DNA from: Streptomyces olivaceoviridis
Lineage (GTDB): Bacteria; Actinomycetota; Actinomycetes; Streptomycetales; Streptomycetaceae
Direction: 5' to 3'
Length of the DNA stretch: 64,000 bases
NCBI RefSeq assembly: GCF_014650115.1
Contig: NZ_BMUI01000002.1
Span: 496,001 to 560,000, forward strand
Below, one piece after another: positions 38,412 through 46,314 of this stretch (positions are counted from its first letter, which is position 1; each line of letters starts with the position of its first letter). Made by a program: the position numbers and the translations under genes. A model generated the notes under the pieces. It searched no databases, was not told the origin of the DNA, and saw only the letters and a program-made list of their open reading frames with translations.

Positions 38412-38978
38412 AGTTCGCCGAGCAGCGCTGCGCCGGCGGTACGACGGTTCATGCCGCCGACCTGGCTGTACGAACGCCACCGAATGCTGCGACAGCCGGG
38501 GTGTCCGATCGCCGCGACCGACCGGGCTCGGCTGCACGAGCACCAGAACCAGCCGGGCAGCACAGACGGAACGGACGGCCGGGCTGCCCGAAGCACGTGG
38601 CCGGCCGGTAGCCGGTGCCCGGTGTGCGATGCCCGTGCCGGGCCGTCGTCTGTCGCGAGCGGTGCCGAGAACACACGTGGGCGCAGGCGTTGGTCCGGGG
38701 GTACGAGATCGGCTCCGGCCAGATCAACTCCGGTAGCAACCCCGGCGCGGTCGCCTCGGCCAGGGCCACGGCACGGCCACGGCCACGGCCACACAGGGAG
38801 AGCGCTCCCGCCGGCCCGGCATGCGCCCGCGCTGTCGCGACCCGGTCAGGCGTGCCGGCCCTCCGCGTCCCGCTCTCCAGCGGTCCTTCGGAGAGCCGCC
38901 CCGTCAGCGGTGCTGCCGCGGCCCACACGCGAGCATGCCAAAAGCCGCACCGTGCGGACTCCGCCGGAGCGGCCACCT
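38412..38978. other. Gene-free stretch of about 570 bp
   Basis: Frames in this stretch are Arg/Pro/Ser-rich on both strands, with no ribosome site or consistent codon bias, so I call no gene. A run of CACGGC/GGCCAC hexamers occurs at about 38762-38794. It may be the relic of a lost gene; nothing in it is recognisable. Confidence 0.5.
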
Positions 38979-38979
38979 C

Positions 38980-39003
38980 GGCACCCCGGTGACCCGGGGT
39001 GCC
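38980..39003 (-). terminator. Terminator of the leftward hypothetical gene
   Basis: GGCACCCCGG (38980-38989) and CCGGGGTGCC (38994-39003) form a perfect 10-bp stem with a 4-base loop, starting ten bases after the stop codon at 39013. Confidence 0.85.
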
Positions 39004-39012
39004 GGACACGGC

Positions 39013-39645
39013 TCAGACGCCGGCGCCCAGCACCGAGTTGATCTGCTGCGGGTCGCCGCAGACGATCAGCAGGGCACCGGCCCGGGAGTGGGCCAGCGGA
39101 AGGGCGGTGGCAGCGACGGAGACGGGTCCTCCGTTGACGGCCACGACGACCACCGGGCGGGACACGGCGCGGGAGGCGACGGCGGCATCCGCGTAGAAGA
39201 CGTCGTCACCGGCGTCGTGCTGCGCCCAGTAGGACGTCTCACCGAAGGACAACTCGTGTTCGGCCCACGGGTGCTGGGCACCAGTGGTGATCACGAGCAC
39301 GTCGCCGGGGGCGCGGCCCGAGTCCAGGAGCAGGTCCACGGCCTCCTCGGCGGCGTCGAGCGCGCCCTCGGCCGAAGCCGGGATCAGCTGGATCTGCGGG
39401 CTCGCCGCGGTGGCGGCGGGAGCGGCCGGGCCGGAAGGGCCAGGCGTGGCCGGAGCCACGTCACGCGGCGTGCGCTGCACCGGCGGCGTGGGCCGCAGAG
39501 GGCCGGGACGACCGGGGCGGGACGGAGCCGCGGGACGGGGGCCGGGTACGGGGCGTGGGGTCGGCGCGGTACGGCCGCTGGCCGGAGTGGCGCGGGGACC
39601 CTGGGCACTCTCGTGAATCTGAGGCTCCTCGGGAATGAGAGGCAT
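39013..39645 (-). CDS. Hypothetical protein with C-terminal GDPQQ motif
   Basis: A 210-residue protein. Residues about 10-90 are Pro/Ala/Thr/Arg-rich and probably disordered. The C-terminal 110 residues form an alpha/beta domain (IQLIPASAEGALDAAEEAVDLLLD, PVVVVAVNGG) ending CGDPQQINSVLGAGV. The GDPQQ tetrad plus LGAG recalls motif III of superfamily 1 helicases, but no Walker motifs are present. It may be unrelated convergence. It lies downstream of rnhB on the same strand, 68 bases away. ATG 39645 has no ribosome site; instead the palindrome TGATATTTATCA sits just upstream. Confidence 0.82.
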   Translation of the reverse strand: MPLIPEEPQIHESAQGPRATPASGRTAPTPRPVPGPRPAAPSRPGRPGPLRPTPPVQRTPRDVAPATPGPSGPAAPAATAASPQIQLIPASAEGALDAAEEAVDLLLDSGRAPGDVLVITTGAQHPWAEHELSFGETSYWAQHDAGDDVFYADAAVASRAVSRPVVVVAVNGGPVSVAATALPLAHSRAGALLIVCGDPQQINSVLGAGV

Positions 39646-39649
39646 GAGC

Positions 39650-39661
39650 TGATATTTATCA
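39650..39661 (-). promoter_or_regulatory. AT-rich palindrome at the start of the hypothetical gene
   Basis: TGATA-TT-TATCA (39650-39661) lies four bases upstream of the start codon, in place of a ribosome site. It could be a -10 region for a leaderless transcript (TAAATAT on the sense strand) or an operator. Its AT content is striking in this GC-rich window. Confidence 0.4.
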
Positions 39662-39713
39662 AACGTTGGTGCGGCGCGGATGGCCGGGTGGCACATCAGT
39701 GCGAGCGGAACCG

Positions 39714-40415
39714 TCAGAAATCGAGAACGAGCTGACCCTCGATTTCCGGAACGCTTCCGTCCGCCCAGCTGCGGACCTTCTTGAGGTGCCGCCACTGAGG
39801 CAACGCATCAAGATACGCCCACGACAATCGGTGGTGCGGGGTGGGCCCCCACTCCTCCAGTGCGGCCTTGTGCACGGGCGACGGATACCCGGCGTTGTCC
39901 GCGAATCCGAAGTCTGCATGGTCGATACCCAGTTCGGCCATCATTTTGTCGCGCTGGACCTTGGCGATCACCGACGCCGCCGCGACGGCCACACACGATC
40001 GATCGCCCTTGATCACCGTGCGTACCTGCCAGGGGTCGCCGAGGTAGTCGTGCTTCCCGTCGAGGATCACGGCGTCGGGGCGGACCGGCAGCGCGTTCAG
40101 AGCGCGGACCGCGGCGAGCCGCAGCGCGGCCGTCATCCCCAGGTCGTCGATCTCCTCCGGGGAAGCATGCCCCAGTGCATAGGCCGTCACCCATGACTGC
40201 AGGATCAGAGCGAGTTCCGTACGGCGCTTGACCGTCAGCAGCTTGGAGTCGGTCAGCCCCTCGGGCGGGCGGCGGAGTCCGGTGATCGCCGCGCAGACGG
40301 TGACGGGCCCGGCCCAGGCGCCGCGCCCCACCTCGTCGACACCGGCAATGACCTTCGCTCCGGTCGTGGCGCGCAGGGAGCGCTCGACGGTGTGAGTAGG
40401 TGGTTCGTACGGCAT
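39714..40415 (-). CDS. rnhB: Ribonuclease HII
   Basis: A 233-residue enzyme that cleaves RNA in RNA-DNA hybrids and at ribonucleotides misinserted in DNA. The metal-binding site begins with D27-E28 in [12 protein letters not shown], and the third acidic residue is in [11 protein letters not shown]. Further RNase HII landmarks are [22 protein letters not shown] and [15 protein letters not shown]. The start is ATG 40415 with AAGGGCG upstream. The gene stands between tetR and the GDPQQ hypothetical gene, all on the same strand. Confidence 0.95.
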   Translation of the reverse strand: MPYEPPTHTVERSLRATTGAKVIAGVDEVGRGAWAGPVTVCAAITGLRRPPEGLTDSKLLTVKRRTELALILQSWVTAYALGHASPEEIDDLGMTAALRLAAVRALNALPVRPDAVILDGKHDYLGDPWQVRTVIKGDRSCVAVAAASVIAKVQRDKMMAELGIDHADFGFADNAGYPSPVHKAALEEWGPTPHHRLSWAYLDALPQWRHLKKVRSWADGSVPEIEGQLVLDF

Positions 40416-40496
40416 GGCGCCCTTAGCGTACGCCGCCGGGATCGCCTCGCGACACCCCGGTCGTCCGGCCGGCACCGGGAGTGCCGACGCGGCGGG

Positions 40497-41120
40497 TCAG
40501 GTCTCGTAGGGCCGCAGCAGCGGGAGCATCAACTGGTCGATCATCTCTTCGAGATCTCGATCGCTCCATTCGCTCGCGCACATCTTCGATCGGTACATCA
40601 TCATGGCCGGGACGGCATCGAAGACGTACCCGTTGGCCGCGTCCGGCCGGACCTCTCCTCGCTCTATGCCCCGAGTGATGACCTCCCGAAGCAGCTTGAC
40701 GGTCGGCTCCACCACGGTCCCGAAGATCACCCCTTCGAAGCGCCCCGCTTGCACGTGATCGCACTCGTGAATCACTGAACGCAGTGCGACTCCGGGCCGC
40801 GAGTACATGATCCGCCGTACCTGCCGGCACAGGGTGAGCAGGTCCTCGCGCACGCTCCCGAGATCCGGGGCCTTCTCGACCCGGGGCAGTCCGGACACCA
40901 GGGCGTCGGCGACCAGATCCTCCTTGGAGGGCCAGCGGCGGTAGACCGCGGCCTTGCCGGTCTGGGCGCCGGCCGCGACGCCTTCCATGGTCAGGCCCTT
41001 CCAGCCGACCGTACTGAGCTGCTCCAGAGCGGCGTCCAGGATCGCGCGTTCCAGCACCGCACCGCGCCGACGAGGGGAAGCCGTCCGGTCAGGGGCGGCC
41101 GTCCAGCGCGAGGTAACCAT
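40497..41120 (-). CDS. TetR-family repressor of the divergent MFS exporter
   Basis: A 207-residue TetR-type regulator. The helix-turn-helix lies in LTMEGVAAGAQTGKAAVYRRWPSKEDLVADAL near residues 43-75, and the rest is the ligand-binding helical domain. It is divergent from a 14-helix exporter gene, with two almost identical 20-bp palindromes in the gap, so it very probably represses both genes until a drug-like ligand binds. ATG 41120 has GGAG eight bases upstream; an ATG at 41141 is less likely. Confidence 0.93.
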   Translation of the reverse strand: MVTSRWTAAPDRTASPRRRGAVLERAILDAALEQLSTVGWKGLTMEGVAAGAQTGKAAVYRRWPSKEDLVADALVSGLPRVEKAPDLGSVREDLLTLCRQVRRIMYSRPGVALRSVIHECDHVQAGRFEGVIFGTVVEPTVKLLREVITRGIERGEVRPDAANGYVFDAVPAMMMYRSKMCASEWSDRDLEEMIDQLMLPLLRPYET

Positions 41121-41214
41121 CAGTGTTTCTCCAGCATGCAAGGGAAGCGGGGGTTCCGGGGGAAGTGGCGCCGCGCCGCAGCAACAGGGGGACGCGGAAC
41201 GTGGCGCACGATTA

Positions 41215-41234
41215 AGTGAACGCTTGCGTTCACT
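41215..41234. promoter_or_regulatory. TetR operator 1
   Basis: AGTGAACGCTTGCGTTCACT: perfect 9-bp arms AGTGAACGC/GCGTTCACT with a 2-base centre. It is the site nearer to tetR and very likely overlaps the tetR promoter. Confidence 0.85.
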
Positions 41235-41262
41235 GTTGGGGACTCACTACCGTGGACGCACA

Positions 41263-41282
41263 AGTGAACGCGAGCGTTCACT
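41263..41282. promoter_or_regulatory. TetR operator 2
   Basis: AGTGAACGCGAGCGTTCACT: the same 9-bp arms as operator 1 with a GA centre, 48 bp away centre to centre. It lies 24 bases upstream of the exporter start codon. Identical arms in both sites argue strongly for one dimeric repressor. Confidence 0.85.
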
Positions 41283-41305
41283 AAAGCCTGTATGGGGGAC
41301 CCACA

Positions 41306-42856
41306 GTGACGACCTCTCATCTGCTCAAGGACGATCAGAAACCGGGCGTGGCCCGCCGGGAGGGGCATCCCGGCATCGCACTCACCGTCATCGCGGCTTG
41401 CCAACTCATGGTGGTACTCGACGCGACGATTGTGAATATCGCGCTCCCGCACATTCAAGAGGCCCTCAAGTTCAGCACCACCGACCTGACGTGGGTGGTC
41501 AGCGCCTACACGCTCACCTTCGGTGGTCTGCTGCTGCTCGGTGCGCGGGCCGGCGACATCCTCGGCCGCCGCCGGGTGTTCATGGCCGGCATCCTGCTGT
41601 TCACCTTCGCGTCGCTGCTGGGCGGTCTGGCCCAGGAACCCTGGCAACTGCTGGCCGCGCGGGCTCTGCAAGGCGTGGGGGGCGCGATCGCATCGCCCAC
41701 CTCGCTGGCGCTGATCACCACGACGTTCCCCGAAGGCCCCGAACGGAACCGGGCCTTCGGAGTCTTCGCCGCCGTCTCCGCGGGCGGTGGCGCCATCGGC
41801 CTGCTCGCGGGTGGCATGCTCACCGACTGGCTCGACTGGCGGTGGGTGCTGTTCGTCAACGTGCCCATCGGTGTGCTGATCGCCTCGCTCGCACCGCTGT
41901 ACATCAACGAGTCCGAGCGGCATCCGGGACGCTTCGACCTCACCGGCGCGCTGACCTCCACGGTCGGCATGGCGTCGCTGGTGTACGGGTTCATACGCGC
42001 CGCGGAGGACGGCTGGCGGGACAGCCTCACCCTGGGGTCCTTCGGCGCGGCCGTGGTCCTCCTGTTCGCCTTCGTCTTCACCGAGATGCGGGCGAAGGAG
42101 CCGATCACCCCGCTCAGGATGTTCGCCGACCGGAACCGCTGGGGCACGTACGTGATCATGCTGTGCCTGGCCGCGGCGATGTTCGGCATGTTCTTCTACA
42201 TCGTGCTGTTCGTGCAGAACGTGCTCGGCTACAGCGCCATCAAGGCCGGTCTCGCCTTCCTCCCCGTGACCGCCGCGATCGCGGTGGGGGCGGGCCTGTC
42301 CCAGCGCCTCCTGCCGGTACTGGGCCCCAAGCCGTTCATGATGGGCGGTTCCGCGCTGGTGGTCATCGGGCTGGTCTGGCAGACCTTCATCCGGCCCGAC
42401 AGCACCTACGTGGGCGGGGTGCTGGGCCCCATGCTGGTGTTCGGCTTCGGCATGGGCCTGAACTTCGTGACGGCCACCGTCACCGCCGTGTCGGGTGTGG
42501 CCCCGCACGAAGCGGGAGCGGCTTCCGGGCTCCTCAACGCGATGCAGCAGGTCGGCGGTTCGCTCGGGCTGTCCATCCTGACGACCGTCTTCGGATCCGC
42601 CAGCACGGACGAGGCGAAGAAGCAGTTGCCGAAGTTCCTCGCCGACGCCTCGCCGGAGCAGAAGGCGCAGTTCGCCAAGACGCACCGTCTGCCCGCGCCC
42701 TGGGGCCACGACGTGCTCGCCCACGGCATCTCCACGGCCTTCATACCGGCCGCGGCGATGGCCGCGCTCGCCTTCCTCACCGCTTGGCTGGTGCTCAGGG
42801 TCCGCAAGGGCGACCTCGACTCCCTCGCGGGCACGGCGGGGCCGCACCTCGGCTGA
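41306..42856 (+). CDS. MFS drug exporter, DHA2 (14-helix, EmrB/QacA-type)
   Basis: A 516-residue proton-driven multidrug exporter. Motif D1 appears as LMVVLDATIVNIALP in the first helix and motif A as GARAGDILGRRRVF after helix two. Motif C-like glycine-rich helix five reads AVSAGGGAIGLLAGG. About 14 hydrophobic segments can be counted. The substrate is unknown. GTG 41306 follows a GGGGGA purine run; the ATG 14 bases upstream is out of frame and ends at once. Expression is probably controlled by the divergent TetR protein through the two operators. A hairpin follows the stop. Confidence 0.93.
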   Translation: MTTSHLLKDDQKPGVARREGHPGIALTVIAACQLMVVLDATIVNIALPHIQEALKFSTTDLTWVVSAYTLTFGGLLLLGARAGDILGRRRVFMAGILLFTFASLLGGLAQEPWQLLAARALQGVGGAIASPTSLALITTTFPEGPERNRAFGVFAAVSAGGGAIGLLAGGMLTDWLDWRWVLFVNVPIGVLIASLAPLYINESERHPGRFDLTGALTSTVGMASLVYGFIRAAEDGWRDSLTLGSFGAAVVLLFAFVFTEMRAKEPITPLRMFADRNRWGTYVIMLCLAAAMFGMFFYIVLFVQNVLGYSAIKAGLAFLPVTAAIAVGAGLSQRLLPVLGPKPFMMGGSALVVIGLVWQTFIRPDSTYVGGVLGPMLVFGFGMGLNFVTATVTAVSGVAPHEAGAASGLLNAMQQVGGSLGLSILTTVFGSASTDEAKKQLPKFLADASPEQKAQFAKTHRLPAPWGHDVLAHGISTAFIPAAAMAALAFLTAWLVLRVRKGDLDSLAGTAGPHLG

Positions 42857-42894
42857 TCCGGGCCGGGCCGCGCGATGCCGCGGCCGACCGGATC
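42855..42894 (+). terminator. Two-stem terminator after the MFS gene
   Basis: Outer arms GATCCGG (42855-42861) and CCGGATC (42888-42894) enclose an inner perfect stem GGCCGCG (42866-42872) / CGCGGCC (42879-42885). The structure begins inside the stop codon. Confidence 0.75.
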
Positions 42895-43220
42895 GTCGCC
42901 TGGGGACCGACGGCGCACGCGAAGATCCGGTCGGCCGCACCACGGCCACCAGTGCCCCGGACAAGGCGAGGAACAGGAAGAACAGAGCCGGAACCAGCTT
43001 CAACACAGGCGCCGGCGGGGCGAACGCCATCTCCCACCCCTCCGTCCCTCTTCGTCATGGTCACGGCTCCGCCCGCCCACCCGACCACGAACGAGATGGA
43101 CGGCGGATACCGGAAGAACGGGCGGCGGTCACGCAGAGTTCCCGATAGGCACGCAGAGTTTCTGATCGTCGACGTGAAGCCGGCGAAGGCCGCCAGGCGG
43201 AAGGCGTCGGACGGAGGCCG
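42895..43220. other. Gap with a possible small membrane-protein relic and a 20-bp direct repeat
   Basis: On the minus strand from 43030 a frame begins MAFAPPAPVLKLVPALFF and contains one good transmembrane helix (ALFFLFLALSGALVAVV), with GGTGGGAG at the ribosome site. It then runs antisense through the MFS gene with no stop, so it is not a credible full gene. At 43130-43169 CACGCAGAGTT is repeated with a 20-bp period (two units, then GAT in both). Confidence 0.4.
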
Positions 43221-44126
43221 TCAGCTCCCCGCGGGCACCCAGTCCGGCAGTGCCTCGGTGTGCCGCACCCACTCCGCGGGCGGCGCCCCTGCCTCGGCCG
43301 CGGCCAGCACGCCTCCCACGATCGCGCAGGTCGTGTCGACGTCCCCACCGACCTGGGCGGTGGTCCAGAACGCCGATGTGTAGTCGCCGAGGCAACGCGC
43401 GGCGGACCAGAGGGCGAAGGGAACGGTGTCATGGGCCGTCGTACGGCGCCCGCAGCCCAGGACCGCGGCGACGGTGGCGGCGTCGCCGTAGTCGAGCATG
43501 TCGCGGGCGCGGCGCAGACCCTGGCCGACCGCGCTCTTCGGGACGAGCGCGATGACGCCGTCGAGCAGTGCCTCCGGGGCGGGCGGACCGTCGGGCGAGC
43601 CCACCATGGCTGCCGCCGCGGCCACGGCCATGGCCCCGACCACGGCCTCCCGGTGCTGGTGCGTGGTGTAGGCCGAGATCTCCGCCTGATGGGTCGCCTG
43701 CTCGGGGTCGTCCGCGTACCAGGCGCCCAGAGGCGCGATCCGCATCGCCGCGCCGTTGCCCCAGGACCCCTGGCCGTTGAAGAGCCCGGCGGCCAGCCGG
43801 CGCCAGTCCTCGCCTTCCCGGACGAGGCGCAGCAGCCGGTTGACGGCGGGGCCGTAGCCCCGGTCGAAGTCGTGGTGCTCGGCGAAGGAGCGGGCGAGCG
43901 CGTCCTGGTCGATGCGGTGATGGGTGGCGAGAACGGCGACCACGGAGCAGGCCATCTCGGTGTCGTCCGTCCACTGCCAGGGGCCTGCGGGCAGCTCGCG
44001 GCGCTTCAGCAGGGGGTGGTTCGCGGGAACGAAGAACTGGGAGCCCAGCGCGTCCCCCACGGCCAGTCCCCGCAGGCTCGCCAGGGCACGTTCCAGGCGT
44101 ACGAGGGAAGAGGAGTCAGCGGTCAT
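43221..44126 (-). CDS. ADP-ribosylglycohydrolase family protein
   Basis: A 301-residue all-helical hydrolase of the DraG/ARH family, which removes ADP-ribose from protein or small-molecule targets. Two-metal ligands appear as WTDDTEM (T53, D54, D55) near the N-terminus and GGDVDTTCAIVGG near the C-terminus. SWGNGAAMRIAPLG and HQHREAV are further family landmarks. It lies 12 bases behind the histidine phosphatase gene, so the two form an operon; AAGGCG precedes its ATG. No ADP-ribosyltransferase gene is nearby, so the substrate is unknown. Confidence 0.93.
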   Translation of the reverse strand: MTADSSSLVRLERALASLRGLAVGDALGSQFFVPANHPLLKRRELPAGPWQWTDDTEMACSVVAVLATHHRIDQDALARSFAEHHDFDRGYGPAVNRLLRLVREGEDWRRLAAGLFNGQGSWGNGAAMRIAPLGAWYADDPEQATHQAEISAYTTHQHREAVVGAMAVAAAAAMVGSPDGPPAPEALLDGVIALVPKSAVGQGLRRARDMLDYGDAATVAAVLGCGRRTTAHDTVPFALWSAARCLGDYTSAFWTTAQVGGDVDTTCAIVGGVLAAAEAGAPPAEWVRHTEALPDWVPAGS

Positions 44127-44138
44127 CGCCTTGCCACT

Positions 44139-44798
44139 CTATCCGTTCGCCCAGTACCGCACCGGTTCCCGCCAGCGCCCGAAGGGCCGGTCGAGTGCGT
44201 ATTTGCCGTCCTCTCCCAGGACGAGCATCCGGATCTCGGCGTTCCCGGGGTTGGACAGTGACTCGAATTCGGCGACCGTCCAGTGGAACCAGCGCATGCA
44301 GAACAGCCGCATCGCCAGCCCGTGGGTCACCAGAAGGACGTTCGGCGGGTGATCGGGGGCCTCGAAGCTGCGGAACAAGCTCTCCAGGAAGCCGCCGACC
44401 CGGTCGTACACGTCGGCGCCGGACTCGCCCTGCGGGAACCGGAAGAAGAAGTGGCCGTACGCGTCCCGGTAGGCCTTCTGCAAGCGCACGTCGTCGCGGT
44501 CCTGCCAGTTGCCCCAGTCCTGCTCGCGCAGTCTGGGCTCCTCCCGGACCCGTATGAGATCGGGGTCGAGGTGGAAGGCGCGGAGCGTCTCGTGGGTGCG
44601 GCGGTAGGGGGAGACGTACACGCTCACGCGTTCCCGGCCGAAGACCTCGCGGAGCCGCTTGCCGGTCTCCTCGGCCTGCCGCCAGCCGCGCTCGGTCAGC
44701 GCGAGAGCGTGGTCGGGCTCGCGCTCGTACACGGAGTCGTCGGCGTTGCCCGTGGACTCGCCGTGCCGGACAAGGACGATACGCCGTGGTCGTGCCAT
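44139..44798 (-). CDS. Histidine phosphatase superfamily protein (phosphoglycerate-mutase-like)
   Basis: A 219-residue member of the histidine phosphatase superfamily. The catalytic R11-H12-G13-E14 is in VLVRHGESTGN, the second arginine in SPYRRTHETL, the acid/base Glu in the REQDWGNW region and the second His in LLVTHGLAMRL. It could be a phosphatase of a sugar phosphate or similar small molecule. ATG 44798 has an AGGG purine stretch upstream. It forms a two-gene operon with the ADP-ribosylglycohydrolase. Confidence 0.92.
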   Translation of the reverse strand: MARPRRIVLVRHGESTGNADDSVYEREPDHALALTERGWRQAEETGKRLREVFGRERVSVYVSPYRRTHETLRAFHLDPDLIRVREEPRLREQDWGNWQDRDDVRLQKAYRDAYGHFFFRFPQGESGADVYDRVGGFLESLFRSFEAPDHPPNVLLVTHGLAMRLFCMRWFHWTVAEFESLSNPGNAEIRMLVLGEDGKYALDRPFGRWREPVRYWANG

Positions 44799-44946
44799 GC
44801 CGAAACCCTAGTTCGAACCACGGAGAGTCGAGCACTCATGGGGTCCTCTACGGCGTAGGTCACATGCCGGCCGTGTCCGGGGCCGCTTCCGCACGAGCCG
44901 CACCGGGGCGGTTTCGGGCGGTGCGACGGTTCGTCGGACCACTGCG

Positions 44947-45552
44947 TCAGACCGTCCAGGACGGCTCCAGGTCCACGATGTCACCGGAGAGCGCCGCGAT
45001 GTCCGCCTCGGTCTGGGCACGCAGGGCGAGGCGCTCCACACGCTCCGTGCGGTACTTTCCGTGCTCGGCCGCCGACCGCCACATCGAAAGGATCAGGAAC
45101 TCCTGCTCCGGAGCCTCCGCGAACATGCCGCGGATCATGCCGGGCGAACCCGCCATCGCGGGATTCCAGACCTTCTCCTGCATGAGCGTGAAGTGCTCCA
45201 CGCGCTCCTCATGGATACGGCACAGGGCCACGCGGATCAGATCGGCGTCGGTGAACCGCGGCTCGAATCCCGTCTTCACGTCGAAGCGGTACTCGAACAA
45301 CTTGACCTGGGCGTCCTTGAACGTGCCGGACTGGGCGGCGGCCAGGCGGTCGTGGGAACGGGCCATGAAGGAGTCGTAGAAGGCACGGCTCTCCCAGAAG
45401 GTGAAGATGTGCGCCACCCCCGCCCGCTGCCGGCTCCAGCCCCCGCCCTGTCCCCGAAAACCCGGCTCCCCCGGAAGCCCCGCCCATTTTCGCTGTCCCC
45501 GCTCGAACCCCCGGCGGTCCACCACGGTGCAGCGAATCCACTTGACCAGCAC
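44947..45552 (-). CDS. DUF4937 family protein (two ABM-like halves)
   Basis: A 201-residue protein beginning MLVKWIRCTVV, matching the DUF4937 (YdbC-like) family. It has two ferredoxin-like halves that resemble antibiotic-biosynthesis-monooxygenase dimers: HIFTFWESRAFYDSFMARSHDRL and FLILSMWRSAAEHGKYRTERVERL. The repeated FWES/MWRS pattern shows the internal duplication. No function is established. The start is GTG 45552; longer frames upstream are Arg/Pro-rich. It is divergent from the TerD gene. Confidence 0.87.
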   Translation of the reverse strand: MLVKWIRCTVVDRRGFERGQRKWAGLPGEPGFRGQGGGWSRQRAGVAHIFTFWESRAFYDSFMARSHDRLAAAQSGTFKDAQVKLFEYRFDVKTGFEPRFTDADLIRVALCRIHEERVEHFTLMQEKVWNPAMAGSPGMIRGMFAEAPEQEFLILSMWRSAAEHGKYRTERVERLALRAQTEADIAALSGDIVDLEPSWTV

Positions 45553-45707
45553 GGCGCCATCGTAAGGCCATGGGGCGTGGCGTCGGTCACGCTCCGGCGG
45601 AGATCGCCCGCGCACACGCCCCCGCGCGCGTGGGACGATGGGCGGCAAGGGACCCCGACCGACGGGAAGTTGGGGTCGAGCGAGCCACAGGGGGAAGGGA
45701 AGGCCTG

Positions 45708-46241
45708 GTGACCGGCTTCAGCAAGGGAATCCGCAAGGTCGAGGTCGCGCTCAAGTGGGACCCCAGTCCGGCGGGTCGGCCGTCGACGGATCTCGACATC
45801 GTCGCCGCGACGTTCCTGTCGGGCGACCCGTACGGGGATCCGGCCTATCTGGTGCACTTCGACAGCCGCTCGCCGGACGGCACGATCCTCCTCAACCGGG
45901 ACAGCACGGACGGCAAGGGCTTCGGCTGGGACGAGGTGATGACGCTCGAACTGGACCGCCTCAGCGACCGCTACGCGCGCGTGGTGGTGGGTGTCGTCAT
46001 CCAACAGCGGTCCGGGCACAAGACGTTCGCCCACGTGCTGAATCCCGCCGTACGCATCCGTGAGGGGTACACCGTGCTCGCCGAGGACGGCTTCGCGTCG
46101 GTCCTCGGGTCGACGGCCGCCACGATCGCCGAGTTCGTCCGGGACGACTCGGACGAGTGGACGTTCCGTCCCGGCGTGCGTGGCTTCGACGAGGACCCGG
46201 CCACCTTCACCCGGGTGATGGGCAGGGCCCACCCGTCCTGA
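45708..46241 (+). CDS. TerD-family protein
   Basis: A 177-residue TerD-like protein (VEVALKWDPSP, DLDIVAATFL, VHFDSRSPDGTILLNRDSTDGKG), a calcium-binding beta-sandwich family linked to tellurite resistance and stress responses. Acidic residues DLD and DSTDGKGFGWDE fit calcium sites. This branch is shorter and more diverged than canonical TerD. GTG 45708 has GGGAAGGGAAGG upstream; the upstream ATG at 45570 lacks a site. It stands alone rather than in a ter cluster. Confidence 0.88.
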   Translation: MTGFSKGIRKVEVALKWDPSPAGRPSTDLDIVAATFLSGDPYGDPAYLVHFDSRSPDGTILLNRDSTDGKGFGWDEVMTLELDRLSDRYARVVVGVVIQQRSGHKTFAHVLNPAVRIREGYTVLAEDGFASVLGSTAATIAEFVRDDSDEWTFRPGVRGFDEDPATFTRVMGRAHPS

Positions 46242-46264
46242 GCGTCCCGGGACCCGTACGGGTG

Positions 46265-46293
46265 AGGGGCGCCGGCCCTAGGCCGGCGCCCCT
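46265..46293. terminator. Bidirectional terminator between terD-like gene and nrdJ
   Basis: AGGGGCGCCGGCC (46265-46277) and GGCCGGCGCCCCT (46281-46293) form a perfect 13-bp stem with a 3-base loop, between two convergent genes. It is the longest perfect stem after the protease/hflX one. Confidence 0.92.
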
Positions 46294-46314
46294 TACTTCA
46301 GGAACGGCGTGTCA

